64,000 nt of DNA from Candidatus Nitrosopelagicus sp. (GCA_028343215.1 JAOLYB010000002.1:1-64000); one strand, 5' to 3'. Positions 42,484-50,251 are shown, numbered from the stretch's first letter. The notes: a model not told the origin generated them from the letters alone. Translations and numbers: made by a program.

Positions 42484-42864
42484 ATGGTAAATAAAATTCC
42501 TATAATTGGAGGAATTATAGCTGCTGTTACAGGCGTTGTATTTGTCATATTTTTCACGCCTAATGGTCTTACACAAGAAGAATATTCCCTGTCTGTTGAT
42601 CCAACAAAAGAAAAACAGAGCTTGTTTATCATGGCACGAGTTTCTTTAGAAAATACTGGAACAAAACCACTAACAAATGTTGAACTTAATTTTGGAGATG
42701 GTGATAAAATATATCTTGGAACGTTAAAACCTGGACAATACGAAATCATTCCTCCACCTCAAGGAAATTCATTACAATTTGTTATTGTAACTTCCAATGA
42801 AGGTGTTTATGTGAGTAAAGTTTATCGTGAACCAATTGCAATGCCTGGAATGATGGGGTCTTAG
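42484..42864 (+). CDS. Membrane-anchored protein with exported beta domain
   Basis: A 126-residue protein. The N-terminal anchor (about 5-25, [18 protein letters not shown]) is followed by a beta-sandwich-like domain ([40 protein letters not shown]). It resembles Ig/CARDB-type exported domains. An in-frame TTG at 42424 would add 20 residues and another hydrophobic stretch, but the ATG at 42484 has a TATA-like aaaactatta about 27 bases upstream. It ends 5 bases before purC, so probably co-transcribed. Confidence 0.65.
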   Translation: MVNKIPIIGGIIAAVTGVVFVIFFTPNGLTQEEYSLSVDPTKEKQSLFIMARVSLENTGTKPLTNVELNFGDGDKIYLGTLKPGQYEIIPPPQGNSLQFVIVTSNEGVYVSKVYREPIAMPGMMGS

Positions 42865-42869
42865 ATGAT

Positions 42870-43694
42870 ATGAAATTTCTTAACTCTGGTAAAGTAAAAG
42901 ATGTTTATGATATGGGTGATGATACTTTATTATTCAATTTTAGTAATCGTGTATCTGCATATGATGTTAAATTTAATGATGAAATTCCTAAAAAAGGCAA
43001 AGTATTATGCAAATTTGCAAAATTTTGGTTCGAACAACTAGATGTTGATAATCATTTTGTAAAATCACATTCAGATACCGAAATAATTGTCAAGAAAATG
43101 GAAATGTTGCCGATAGAATGTGTTGTACGTGGCTATTTCTATGGTAGTTTAGTTAGTAGATGGAAGTCTGGAGAGATTACTTTGCCAGATAACACTGACA
43201 CAACTCTTGCTGCAAAACTTCCTTCTCCGTTATTTGATCCTACGACAAAGTCTGAACATGATATTCCTATAACAAAGGATGATGCAATAAGACAAAACCT
43301 TGTAACATTAGACGATTATGAGTGGTTATCTGAAAAAACCATTCAAATTTATAATAAAATGTCATTAATTGCAGATGCTGCGGGATTCATTTTGGCAGAT
43401 CTAAAGTTAGAATTTGGAAGACTGAATGGTAAAATCACACTTGGTGACTCTATAGGTCCTGATGAGTACCGTTTATGGCCCAAATCTTCTTACAGTCCTG
43501 GAAAAATCCAGGAAGCATTTGATAAACAACTCCTTCGTGACTGGTTAACTGAACACGGGTATCAAAAACAATTTGAAAATTCGAGAGCGATGGGACAAGA
43601 ACCTGTTGCTCCTGCAATCCCTAGCGAAATTATTCAAAAGATGACTGATAGGTATACTGCAGCATACGAACGCACTACTGGTCACTCTCTTTAA
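42870..43694 (+). CDS. purC: PurC, SAICAR synthetase
   Basis: A 274-residue enzyme that joins aspartate to CAIR with ATP to make SAICAR. Landmarks: [20 protein letters not shown] near 7-26, [19 protein letters not shown] near 85-95, [15 protein letters not shown] near 170-184 and [11 protein letters not shown]. It stands 1.5 kb after the purQLF operon on the same strand. The ATG follows a small exported-protein gene by 5 bases. With PurP and the FGAM synthetase genes it covers much of the purine route; purD, purM, purE, purB and the last cyclohydrolase are outside. Confidence 0.96.
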   Translation: MKFLNSGKVKDVYDMGDDTLLFNFSNRVSAYDVKFNDEIPKKGKVLCKFAKFWFEQLDVDNHFVKSHSDTEIIVKKMEMLPIECVVRGYFYGSLVSRWKSGEITLPDNTDTTLAAKLPSPLFDPTTKSEHDIPITKDDAIRQNLVTLDDYEWLSEKTIQIYNKMSLIADAAGFILADLKLEFGRLNGKITLGDSIGPDEYRLWPKSSYSPGKIQEAFDKQLLRDWLTEHGYQKQFENSRAMGQEPVAPAIPSEIIQKMTDRYTAAYERTTGHSL

Positions 43695-43814
43695 CTCGAT
43701 TTCTAAATACTATATTTTCCCTACATCCCACCTATTTTGGCTGCATTGCCCTATTTTTGTGGATTTTTTCCCAAAAACCCTGATTTTTTAACCTCTACTG
43801 ATTTTTTTGTAACT

Positions 43815-43833
43815 GTATCAATGTTATTGATAC
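43815..43833. promoter_or_regulatory. 19-bp palindrome in the intergenic region before the ArsR gene
   Basis: GTATCAAT-GTT-ATTGATAC is a perfect palindrome with a 3-base centre. It lies about 159 bases before the ArsR-type gene. The rest of the 297-base gap is AT-rich with many T tracts. Confidence 0.45.
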
Positions 43834-43843
43834 CACTACGAAT

Positions 43844-43886
43844 ATTATAGTATGTGTTACAATAATAATGATAATCCTACTATAAT
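43844..43886. repeat. 9-bp inverted repeat near the ArsR gene
   Basis: ATTATAGTA (43844-43852) and TACTATAAT (43878-43886) are perfect inverted copies separated by 25 bases. AT-rich, so a chance match is possible, but it adjoins the 19-bp palindrome and may be a second site for the same regulator. Confidence 0.3.
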
Positions 43887-43991
43887 TATACAGTCTGCTA
43901 CTAGATTTTTAATTGCATAAAAAAAATAACGGATTTGGACAAAAAATACTGATACAGATAACTTTTAGCTAAGATCTATAGAAAAAACAAC

Positions 43992-44492
43992 ATGTCAACA
44001 ATACTCGAAAAACCAATATCGGTGAATCGTACACTTGCAACAAGTCTGGAGCATGCAAAAGCTATCGAGGACCCCGCACGAGCAAAAATTCTGCAAATGC
44101 TATATCGAAAACATCTTAATGCAGAACAAATCACGGCTCAATTAAAAAAGAATGGATTCAAAAAAGCCCTTACGACAACTAGACATCATCTAGAAATCTT
44201 GAAAGGCGCTGAATTAATTGAAGTGGTGAAAATCGAAGAAAAGCGTGGTGCTATGATAAAATTCTACGGTACATCGACCAAGTTTCTTGACTATGAAACC
44301 CCAAAAGACTTTGAGAAGAAATACTCTACAGTCATAAAGTCAACGTCAAAGCATATTGAACAACTTCTAGACGGACTTTCAAAAAAGACTGGTAAGGCGA
44401 AAAACTCTCAAAATAAGCAGGAGTATAGTCAATACTTGATGATGGAGATTGTAAATCGTGCAGTTACAACGGTCTTTGAAAAAAGACACTGA
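43992..44492 (+). CDS. ArsR-type winged-helix regulator
   Basis: A 166-residue protein. The DNA-binding module (about 20-100) reads LEHAKAIEDPARAKILQMLY, NAEQITAQLKKNGFKKALTT and TRHHLEILKGAELIEVVKI, the ArsR-like pattern with recognition helix and wing. No metal-sensing Cys cluster (CxCxxC) is seen, so it probably does not sense heavy metals. A C-terminal helical part (EKKYSTVIKSTSKHIEQLL) would dimerise. A TATA-like aacttttag lies about 27 bases upstream. Codons and GC content are somewhat richer than those of neighbours. Confidence 0.85.
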   Translation: MSTILEKPISVNRTLATSLEHAKAIEDPARAKILQMLYRKHLNAEQITAQLKKNGFKKALTTTRHHLEILKGAELIEVVKIEEKRGAMIKFYGTSTKFLDYETPKDFEKKYSTVIKSTSKHIEQLLDGLSKKTGKAKNSQNKQEYSQYLMMEIVNRAVTTVFEKRH

Positions 44493-44909
44493 TTACAATA
44501 CCTCTATGATCATCTTGCCCTTGGTTTGCGGGTTTTGAAGGAGACTGACCAAGTCTCTAGGTATGTCACTGGATGCCTTGTCGCAATTGATAGCGATAGT
44601 ACGTGAGCATGTGAATGCGCTCTTACGTAGTACTATGTCGCTTACATGCTTTAGCGTTAGCTTTTCAGAACCCTGACCTTGAATTTTGAAGCTAAATTTT
44701 CCTACTTTAAGCGTGAATGATATTTTTGATTTTGGGTTTTGTATTTTTTCTTTCATTTTTTCAGGTAAATCTATACATGATATGCCTGAATTTACGCCAA
44801 CAATACAATCTCCTTGAGGTGTAAGGCTGTCATCTTTAGTAATTTCCAAAGTTTTCTCGTGTAGTGATAAAACTTGTTCATGTCCTGTGAATGGTATCGT
44901 CAACTTCAT
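44493..44909 (-). CDS. DUF371 family protein
   Basis: A 138-residue protein with the DUF371 pattern: strand MKLTIPFTGHEQVLSLHEKT, then LEITKDDSLTPQGDCIVGV near 22-40, and SDIPRDLVSLLQNPQTKG near the end. DUF371 is an archaeal beta-rich family without known function. The ATG at 44909 fits the family start and lies about 27 bases from the shared TATA element; an earlier ATG at 44933 is inside that element. Its last base adjoins the convergent ArsR-type gene. Confidence 0.82.
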   Translation of the reverse strand: MKLTIPFTGHEQVLSLHEKTLEITKDDSLTPQGDCIVGVNSGISCIDLPEKMKEKIQNPKSKISFTLKVGKFSFKIQGQGSEKLTLKHVSDIVLRKSAFTCSRTIAINCDKASSDIPRDLVSLLQNPQTKGKMIIEVL

Positions 44910-44932
44910 GCTATTTTGAAATTTTTGAGACA

Positions 44933-44942
44933 TAAATATTCA
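44933..44942. promoter_or_regulatory. Shared TATA-like element of a divergent promoter
   Basis: taaatattca is centred near 44937. It lies about 24 bases before the plus ATG at 44960 and about 27 bases before the minus ATG at 44909. The symmetric spacing matches the other shared promoters in the window. Confidence 0.45.
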
Positions 44943-44959
44943 ATTTGTGTTATTTTAGT

Positions 44960-45367
44960 ATGGATTCAAAGGCTGAAGTTCTTCTAAATGGTAAAAATCT
45001 GGTTTTTTTGGCCACAACCATGCCTGATGGTTCACCTCAAGTCACTCCTGTGTGGGGTGATTTTGAAGATTCTCACATACGAATCAATACTGCTGAAGGT
45101 AGATTAAAGCACAAAAACATACTACGTGATCCTCGTGTTGCAATATCTGTAGTTGATTCTAAGAATCCGCTTGATATGACCTCGATTAGAGGGAAAGTGG
45201 TCGAAATAATCCCTGATTATGAATACAAACACGCTGATTTTCTAACAAAACAGTACATGGGAAAAGAAAAATATCCTTTCAAGCGTCCTGGTGAAAAAAG
45301 AATCATTCTCAAAATTGAACCTGAAAAAATATTCGTTCTTCCTCATCTTCCTATGAACGAGGAGTAG
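44960..45367 (+). CDS. PPOX-class (pyridoxamine-oxidase-like) flavin/F420 protein
   Basis: A 135-residue split-barrel protein: LVFLATTMPDGSPQVTPVW near the start, IRINTAEGRLKHKNILRDP near 48-66 (flavin phosphate binding), then VAISVVDSKNPLDMTSIRGKV. This pattern is typical of F420- or FMN-dependent reductases of the PPOX class. AOA carry F420, so F420 is likely, but the exact substrate is unknown. The ATG at 44960 is preferred over a TTG at 44945 because of the shared TATA element. The gene ends 8 bases before a 31-bp repeat. Confidence 0.85.
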   Translation: MDSKAEVLLNGKNLVFLATTMPDGSPQVTPVWGDFEDSHIRINTAEGRLKHKNILRDPRVAISVVDSKNPLDMTSIRGKVVEIIPDYEYKHADFLTKQYMGKEKYPFKRPGEKRIILKIEPEKIFVLPHLPMNEE

Positions 45368-45375
45368 CAATAAAC

Positions 45376-45406
45376 AATATTTCTTAATTCGAATTTAGAA
45401 ACATTA
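45376..45406. repeat. Copy 1 of a 31-bp palindrome-bearing repeat
   Basis: This copy matches one at 46295-46325 in 28 of 31 positions. It contains a 22-bp near-palindrome (45380-45401, TTTCTTAATTCGAATTTAGAAA) pairing in 10 of 11 positions. It sits just after a stop codon. Confidence 0.6.
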
Positions 45407-45464
45407 CTTATCTTACACGGTAAGTTTTGCCATCCCTTAAAGCAACTTTTGACATAATGTATGC

Positions 45465-45593
45465 GTGAAACCAAACAATAATGAGCACGGAATATTTTCA
45501 AATTCAAAACCACAAAGTATTCCAAAGTTTTGGTATCCTTTGACTGCCGGAATTATCAGTGTTTGGATAATTTTTTCATATTTTTTGATGTAA
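45465..45593 (+). CDS. 42-residue single-helix membrane protein (GTG start)
   Basis: A small frame starting at GTG and ending in a membrane helix (WYPLTAGIISVWIIFSYFLM) after a polar N-terminus (KPNNEHGIFSNSKP). Similar to tiny subunits of membrane complexes. The start codon has no clear promoter, so confidence is modest. Confidence 0.45.
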   Translation: MKPNNNEHGIFSNSKPQSIPKFWYPLTAGIISVWIIFSYFLM

Positions 45594-45596
45594 TTT

Positions 45597-45787
45597 AGGG
45601 GGTTTAGCTTTCGTGACTAACTCAAACTAACATGGTATGTTGTAATGGGTAATGGTGGTGTTTTGACCGTTGGTTAGCATATTTACGAACAAATGTTCAA
45701 CCCCCCATGTTTTTCAACGTTTTTGAAAATATGGTCTATTCGTAATTTGATAATGATATGGAGGGGGTTTAGCTTTTACGAACAAAT
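45597..45787. repeat. Non-coding segment built from repeated G-rich and AACAAAT blocks
   Basis: The 15-base AGGGGGTTTAGCTTT occurs at 45597-45611 and 45762-45776, 165 bases apart. The 13-base TTTACGAACAAAT occurs at 45682-45694 and 45775-45787. A run of six C (45701-45706) is a partial inverse of the G run. No credible gene is found in about 200 bases, so this may be a small RNA or a regulatory or element-end sequence. Confidence 0.45.
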
Positions 45788-45800
45788 TAGATTTTTTGCA

Positions 45801-46244
45801 TCAAAATGTCTTGATCAAAAATCGATTTGTTTTTTCACTCATTTCAATAATTTCTTCTAGTGCTTTGAAGAATGATGGTTGATTTAGCTGTTCTTGCTTA
45901 TCTAAAATGATGTAAACCCCAACCTTTTTCTTTCCATCTTCCTCTAAAAATTTACCAACTGCCTTAATTGAATAACAAAAATCGTCAATTTTTTTCTTAA
46001 AATTATCTTGTTCTGTTTCATTTAATTCTCTAAATCTGATTAATTGTTTTGTTTTCATTTCAATTTTAATTCCTATAACTAGAATGTTTTCCTGGGCCTT
46101 TGGTTCAAAAACTTCTGTATCGTTTCCCAATCCGTCTGAATTATTTATTGTAATTTTGAATGCAGCATCATCTGCTTTTGATTGGTTAAAATCATAGTTT
46201 TCATGTATCAACCATCTTTCTACATTATCTCTTAGACGTGACAT
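45801..46244 (-). CDS. DUF2299-like archaeal protein
   Basis: A 147-residue protein. The N-terminal helix (LRDNVERWLIHENYDF) is followed by strands (AAFKITINNSDGLG, NILVIGIKIEMKTK) and a long helix (DNFKKKIDDFCYSIKAVGKFL). This resembles archaeal DUF2299 proteins of unknown function. It is the main gene inside the segment bounded by the 31-bp repeats. No nuclease or transposase motif is visible, which argues against a simple insertion sequence. Confidence 0.65.
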   Translation of the reverse strand: MSRLRDNVERWLIHENYDFNQSKADDAAFKITINNSDGLGNDTEVFEPKAQENILVIGIKIEMKTKQLIRFRELNETEQDNFKKKIDDFCYSIKAVGKFLEEDGKKKVGVYIILDKQEQLNQPSFFKALEEIIEMSEKTNRFLIKTF

Positions 46245-46294
46245 GAGATGACAAAGAATTCATAATATAACTAGTTTAAGACGTTAAAATTAAG

Positions 46295-46325
46295 AATATT
46301 TCTAAATTCGAGTTTAGAAACATTT
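46295..46325. repeat. Copy 2 of the 31-bp palindrome-bearing repeat
   Basis: Matches copy 1 at 45376-45406 in 28 of 31 positions, same orientation. Contains the near-palindrome TTTCTAAATTCGAGTTTAGAAA (46299-46320). It lies at the 3' end of the two-helix membrane protein gene on the minus strand. Confidence 0.6.
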
Positions 46326-46545
46326 AGACATTTACGCTATAATCTTGTTCAAAGGTTCCAGTTGAAAATAACGAAATATTCACGATGACATTAATAGCTG
46401 TTAGAATGATTCCAACCCATAAACATTTTTTTGCTTTTTGAGGATCATCTCTTCTAATTGCAAAGTATGCAATCACTCCGCCTATCAGTCCAAAGAAAAT
46501 TGGAACTAGATACCATGCACGTGAACGAATTTTTTCTGGATACAT
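46324..46545 (-). CDS. Two-helix membrane protein (conserved archaeal type)
   Basis: A 73-residue protein: RSRAWYLVPIFFGLIGGVIAYF near 7-28, then the loop AIRRDDPQKAKKCL and a second helix (WVGIILTAINVIVNISLF). The loop (DDPQKAK-type) and helix pattern recur in small archaeal membrane proteins of unknown function. It starts 22 bases below the zinc-ribbon gene on the same strand and may share its transcript. Confidence 0.72.
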   Translation of the reverse strand: MYPEKIRSRAWYLVPIFFGLIGGVIAYFAIRRDDPQKAKKCLWVGIILTAINVIVNISLFSTGTFEQDYSVNV

Positions 46546-46567
46546 TGATTTTCAGAATTTTTTTCCT

Positions 46568-46816
46568 CTATTTACTTTTTGCAAGCTTTTTTTGTACTTG
46601 TGTAATCTCTATTTCTACTGTTTCTAATGGGTCTTCTGTAACATTTCTTTTAATTGAAAACATTTTTGGTTTTTCAAAGTCTTCCGTACAATCTGGACAT
46701 GCATAAACTAAAACTCTGTGTTCATTTGGTGCTTTTGGATTTGATAATCGTGGATAATAAACCAGTCTTGCACCACAATCGACACAATATCTGTTAGCCC
46801 TTCTAGTTCTGGCCAA
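46568..46816 (-). CDS. Zinc-ribbon protein
   Basis: An 82-residue protein. The zinc ribbon has two CxxC knuckles (YCVDCGARL near 10-18 and YACPDCTEDF near 38-47), with basic flanks (MARTRRANR, LAKSK). The tail (ETVEIEITQVQKKLAKSK) is helical. Such proteins bind nucleic acid or the translation or transcription machinery. A TATA-like attatagaaag on the minus strand lies about 26 bases before the ATG. Confidence 0.8.
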   Translation of the reverse strand: MARTRRANRYCVDCGARLVYYPRLSNPKAPNEHRVLVYACPDCTEDFEKPKMFSIKRNVTEDPLETVEIEITQVQKKLAKSK

Positions 46817-46854
46817 TGTAACACTCCTGCATACTTTCTATAATGGATCCAATA

Positions 46855-46913
46855 TTAGATCGCTCCTGTCTAACGATCTAAACTAACAACGTGCAAAAAA
46901 TCATCTAAACTAA
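46855..46913. repeat. Inverted and direct repeats downstream of tRNA-Asn
   Basis: TTAGATCG (46855-46862) and CGATCTAA (46874-46881) are perfect inverted copies with an 11-base loop. ATCTAAACTAA occurs twice (46876-46886 and 46903-46913). The area lies between the tRNA 3' end and the zinc-ribbon promoter, and could be a tRNA 3' trailer, small RNA or regulator site. Confidence 0.4.
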
Positions 46914-46930
46914 TTTCAAAGATTAGAAGG

Positions 46931-47004
46931 CGCCGTGTATCAGATTTGAACTGATGACCAATCGATTAACAGTCGAACGCTCTACCAGGCTGAGCTAACG
47001 CGGC
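46931..47004 (-). tRNA. tRNA-Asn (anticodon GTT)
   Basis: The minus strand folds as acceptor GCCGCGT/ACACGGC (one C-A mismatch), D arm GCTC...GAGC, anticodon loop CTGTTAA with GTT (46968-46970 complement), variable loop TGGTC, and T arm ATCAG-TTCAAAT-CTGAT. The discriminator base is G, usual for Asn. One outer anticodon-stem pair is T-T. No intron or encoded CCA. A promoter-like ttaaatcg lies about 26 bases upstream at 47026-47033. Confidence 0.93.
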
Positions 47005-47047
47005 CTAATTTTTTTCAAGTAAAAAGCGATTTAATCCTTCCGACGAA

Positions 47048-47341
47048 TTAATTTGGATTGAATTTTGTGAAAAAAGCTGCAATCCTATCTGAATATTTTT
47101 CTACAATTCCAACAATTTCCATATGTTCTTCAGCACTTGGTTCTCTTTTATGATATACCTGAAATGCACTTAGTGCGGACCCTACCATTTCTCCTACAAA
47201 AAATCCACACAAAAAATCTCCTGTATTTTCACATTTCCAAACATCTCCAATTCTAGGTGATGCACCTGCATTTTGGTATAAATCCAATGTCTCAGAAACT
47301 AATTTTTCAGTTTGTTCTTTGAACTCGTTATCTAGGGCCAA
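47048..47341 (-). CDS. Hypothetical protein at the 3' end of the ribosomal block
   Basis: A 97-residue protein: a helix (EFKEQTEKLVSETLDLYQ), then GDVWKCENTGDFLCGFFVGEMVGSALSAF near 32-60 and a helical end (EEHMEIVGIVEKYSDRIAAFF). Two Cys are close together. It starts 11 bases after uL6 on the same strand and is probably the last gene of the transcript. No family is recognised. Confidence 0.68.
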   Translation of the reverse strand: MALDNEFKEQTEKLVSETLDLYQNAGASPRIGDVWKCENTGDFLCGFFVGEMVGSALSAFQVYHKREPSAEEHMEIVGIVEKYSDRIAAFFTKFNPN

Positions 47342-47352
47342 TTATTTTAAAA

Positions 47353-47910
47353 TTAGTTCTCGATACCTTTTTTCTTTTCAAATTTATAGACGCCGTCTAA
47401 AAACACACGATGATCTTTATTTTTTACTCTTGAACCATTTTCAATTTCTGCGGCTGTTTGTGAAACATCTGTCAAAACATGGCCTGTAATTATTACATCG
47501 TCACCTTTTGGAACGACTTTGGTCTCTCCCCAAATTTTTGTTTTTCTAGGTGCACGCTCACCTTGGAAATTTTCAATCAATACTGTTTTACCTTCAACTT
47601 TTACTGTAATAGGAAAATGTGAGAATACAATTTTCATTTTAATTGTATATCCTTCAACAACTCCTTCACAAAGATTTCTGATAAGTGATCTTGATGTATT
47701 CATGATTGCACGACTTTTGTCTCTTGTACCTTGTGCTTTGAAATTTACTTTTCCATCTGTAACATCAATTGTTACTGGGATTTTTTTGAAACTTTTCCAT
47801 GTTTTTCCTAATGGTCCTTGAACTGTTATCATTGGTTTATCATATGAAACTGTAACTCCATCTGGAATTTCTAATTCAGCTGCTAGTTTATCGACTTGAC
47901 TAGTAGACAT
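47353..47910 (-). CDS. rpl6: Ribosomal protein uL6
   Basis: A 185-residue large-subunit protein with two alpha/beta repeats. Landmarks: PDGVTVSYDKPMITVQGPLG near 17-36, the internal repeat FPITVKVEGKTVLIENFQGE, and KDHRVFLDGVYKFEKKKG near the end. It lies near the sarcin-ricin loop and factor-binding site. Archaeal length is usual. The N-terminus overlaps uS8 by 11 bases. The usual archaeal next genes (eL32, eL19, uL18, uS5) are absent here. Confidence 0.95.
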   Translation of the reverse strand: MSTSQVDKLAAELEIPDGVTVSYDKPMITVQGPLGKTWKSFKKIPVTIDVTDGKVNFKAQGTRDKSRAIMNTSRSLIRNLCEGVVEGYTIKMKIVFSHFPITVKVEGKTVLIENFQGERAPRKTKIWGETKVVPKGDDVIITGHVLTDVSQTAAEIENGSRVKNKDHRVFLDGVYKFEKKKGIEN

Positions 47911-48292
47911 AACCTATCAAAAATCCTCCTAACCCTTTGTTAGATGCTTCATGATGTGACATTACACCTTGATTTGTTGTAACTATCAACATACCTCTGT
48001 TAAATGATGGGAGATATTGTTTTTCCCATTCCAGATATTCATCTTTTTTAACTTTAAATCTTGGGCTAATTGCACCACATTTTGTAATCTTTGCCATTAA
48101 ATCAATTTTATATTTCCCACCTCGGTTATCCTCTGTTCTTGCATAATCCTTGATGTATCCATCTTTTTTCAGTGTACTTAGAACATTTGTTCCAATTTTT
48201 GATGTTGGTAGTACAACGCATTCTGACTTTCTTCGAGCTTCAGTATTGTAAATTGTTACAAATAGATTTGCTAGTACATTCATTGCCGGCAT
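47900..48292 (-). CDS. rps8: Ribosomal protein uS8
   Basis: A 130-residue small-subunit protein that binds 16S rRNA helices in the central domain. Landmarks: VLANLFVTIYNTEARRKSEC near 6-25, DGYIKDYARTED, and the C-terminal SHHEASNKGLGGFLIGYVY with the family's S-x-A-x5-GG-type RNA-binding end. It starts 6 bases after uS14 and overlaps uL6, so the genes are coupled. Confidence 0.95.
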   Translation of the reverse strand: MPAMNVLANLFVTIYNTEARRKSECVVLPTSKIGTNVLSTLKKDGYIKDYARTEDNRGGKYKIDLMAKITKCGAISPRFKVKKDEYLEWEKQYLPSFNRGMLIVTTNQGVMSHHEASNKGLGGFLIGYVY

Positions 48293-48298
48293 ATCATA

Positions 48299-48529
48299 TC
48301 ACCTTAATTTTTTGAATCCTAGGGAAGTTGCAACTTCTCTGAAACATTGTCTGCATAAATGTAAGTCATATTTTTGAATTGATACATAACATCCGCATCT
48401 TTTACACCATCTTGCACCTCTACCATATCGTTTTTCATTTGTAGTTCCTGGGATACTTTGTTTTCTAGGTGTATATCCTGTTCCTCTATCCCCATATGAT
48501 CTATCTTTTCCCCAAGTTGTTTTTCCCAT
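48299..48529 (-). CDS. rps14: Ribosomal protein uS14, N-terminally extended
   Basis: A 76-residue protein. The last 45 residues are the zinc-type uS14: [12 protein letters not shown] and [18 protein letters not shown], with Cys at 42, 45, 60 and 63. Residues 1-34 are an extra polar region ([17 protein letters not shown]) not seen in the usual 50-56-residue archaeal form. No internal Met is available, so the extension is probably real. Its start overlaps the last base of uL5. Confidence 0.92.
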   Translation of the reverse strand: MGKTTWGKDRSYGDRGTGYTPRKQSIPGTTNEKRYGRGARWCKRCGCYVSIQKYDLHLCRQCFREVATSLGFKKLR

Positions 48530-49050
48530 TATTCTACACTAGCTCCGAATTCTTTTGTTAGATATGCTTTTGCTTCCTCAGGTGTAATTCTATGATGTTT
48601 TCCAACACTTGCTTTATGTTTACTTCTTGTAGATATTGAAAATCCAGGTCTTACTAATCTCACTGTTACATTTAATCCTAAAATTCCAATTTTTGGATCA
48701 TATTTTATTCCTGGGATATCGATATGTTCTAAAATTCCGAATGAAAGGTTACCCATGTTATCAAAGGAACGACCATTAACTCGGTTTCCTTTTGCTTCTA
48801 ACAATCTTTTTAGTAATTCTTTACCGTCATTACCTCTTACTGTAACTGCAGCTCCGATTGGTTCTCCTTTTCTAACTCCCCAATCTCTAATTGCTTTTTT
48901 TGCAGGTCTATCATTCACTTTTTTATTGGAAATCTGACCTAATGCTTTTTTAGCAATCTCTACTGCATCGCCAGATTTACCTAGTCCCATGTTTAGGACA
49001 ACTTTTTCTAATCTTATTTCTTTCATTACGTTTTGTACTTCTTGTGCCAT
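48529..49050 (-). CDS. rpl5: Ribosomal protein uL5
   Basis: A 173-residue large-subunit protein that contacts 5S rRNA and P-site tRNA. Landmarks: [20 protein letters not shown] near 9-28, [21 protein letters not shown], and [13 protein letters not shown] near 125-137. An AGGTGA element 4 bases before the ATG overlaps the end of eS4 and supports this start. Confidence 0.95.
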   Translation of the reverse strand: MAQEVQNVMKEIRLEKVVLNMGLGKSGDAVEIAKKALGQISNKKVNDRPAKKAIRDWGVRKGEPIGAAVTVRGNDGKELLKRLLEAKGNRVNGRSFDNMGNLSFGILEHIDIPGIKYDPKIGILGLNVTVRLVRPGFSISTRSKHKASVGKHHRITPEEAKAYLTKEFGASVE

Positions 49051-49054
49051 AAAA

Positions 49055-49771
49055 TCACCTAATCTTTATCTCCGGTTTATCTTTTCCAATTGGCATTGCC
49101 AATCTGGCTGGAATTTCAATTTGTCTATCGTCAAATGTAATGTCTAAACTTTTTGGAATACTAAATGTTCCTTCTTTTATTTCATCTACTTTACCAATTT
49201 TTCCTGCATTTACACCTTTTGTAATTAAACAGTTCATTCCTTTTTCTAGTTTAATTACAGATAGAATTTTTATATCTGGTATTTGTAATACGCATGTATC
49301 TCCAACTGATACTGCAGTTTCATCTATCAATGTTTTTCCATCATGGAAACCAAGTTGTGTTTTTCCATTCTTAATTGTAGTTTTTGATTTTACTTGTACA
49401 AATTTTCTTGTTTTTTCAGCATCATCAATTTCAATTGGTTTTAGTAATGTTCCTTCTTGTGGTACCAATCTGTATATTTTGTTAGCTCCTTCTAGTTCTA
49501 CTACATCCATCAAACCTGCTCCGTGATGTAGTGATTTTCTAATCACGCCGTCTACTTTTATTTTTCCTGAATAAATTACTGATTTTGCTTCTCTTAAACT
49601 AGTAACAATTTTTAATGTATCTCTTAGAAATACTGAGATTGGTATTGATGCATGTTTTGATTGAGCTCCGGGTTTTACCGTAACTACAAATCTTTTATTC
49701 TTTCTGGTAATTCCCCAGAAAAGTGGTGCCATCTGTCTTTTGAGTTTTTTACTGCCTGCGATGTGTACCAT
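49055..49771 (-). CDS. rps4e: Ribosomal protein eS4
   Basis: A 238-residue archaeal/eukaryotic-type small-subunit protein. Landmarks: N-terminal KLKRQMAPLFWGITRKNKRF near 9-28, an S4-like RNA-binding region (IPISVFLRDTLKIVTSLREA) and a KOW-like part (VDEIKEGTFSIP). It follows uL24 with a one-base overlap, the normal archaeal order. Confidence 0.95.
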   Translation of the reverse strand: MVHIAGSKKLKRQMAPLFWGITRKNKRFVVTVKPGAQSKHASIPISVFLRDTLKIVTSLREAKSVIYSGKIKVDGVIRKSLHHGAGLMDVVELEGANKIYRLVPQEGTLLKPIEIDDAEKTRKFVQVKSKTTIKNGKTQLGFHDGKTLIDETAVSVGDTCVLQIPDIKILSVIKLEKGMNCLITKGVNAGKIGKVDEIKEGTFSIPKSLDITFDDRQIEIPARLAMPIGKDKPEIKIR

Positions 49772-50250
49772 TATTCTTCATTATCTCCTTTCTTTGTTTT
49801 GGTCTTTGTTGCTTTTTTTGTATCTTTCTTTACTTCTTTCACTTTTGGTGTTTCTGTCTTTGGTTTGTCTTCTGCTCTTGCAGCTGTTGCCTTCTTTCCT
49901 TCTAATTTATTAATTCTCCATTTATCTCCTGAATCTAATCCTGTCAAAATGATGTTTGTTGTGTGAACATACACGTCAAATTTCTCTCCTTTCAATTTTT
50001 CTTTTTTCACTCCTTCTATGTTTACTCCTCTGTCTGGAATTGATATTTTGGTAACTTTTCCATCAACTCCTGCAAATTCCCCTCTCACAATACTTGCAGT
50101 ATCTCCTTCTATAATTCGTGCACTGCGTTTTCCATACTTTTTTCTTAAATCTTTTGAAAGTGCACACGATAATTGTTTACTTGCTGTTTGCATGGCTGCA
50201 TAGTAAATTTGCTGATTTCTTGTTTTTCTTGGAAGTGATGATCTACTCAT
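49771..50250 (-). CDS. rpl24: Ribosomal protein uL24 with a charged C-terminal extension
   Basis: A 159-residue protein. The KOW core is near 40-75 (ARIIEGDTASIVRGEFAGVD), with a following strand (DVYVHTTNIILTGLDSG). After about residue 118 there is a tail of K, T, E and D residues (KKATKTKTKKGDNEE at the end) longer than in most archaeal uL24. It places rRNA during large-subunit assembly. Coupled to uL14 with a 1-base gap. Confidence 0.94.
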   Translation of the reverse strand: MSRSSLPRKTRNQQIYYAAMQTASKQLSCALSKDLRKKYGKRSARIIEGDTASIVRGEFAGVDGKVTKISIPDRGVNIEGVKKEKLKGEKFDVYVHTTNIILTGLDSGDKWRINKLEGKKATAARAEDKPKTETPKVKEVKKDTKKATKTKTKKGDNEE

Positions 50251-50251
50251 A

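Noticed and set aside
46295-46325. Insertion sequence ends
   Set aside because: The two repeat copies are in direct orientation and no transposase is between them, so a standard IS is not supported; kept only as a finding.
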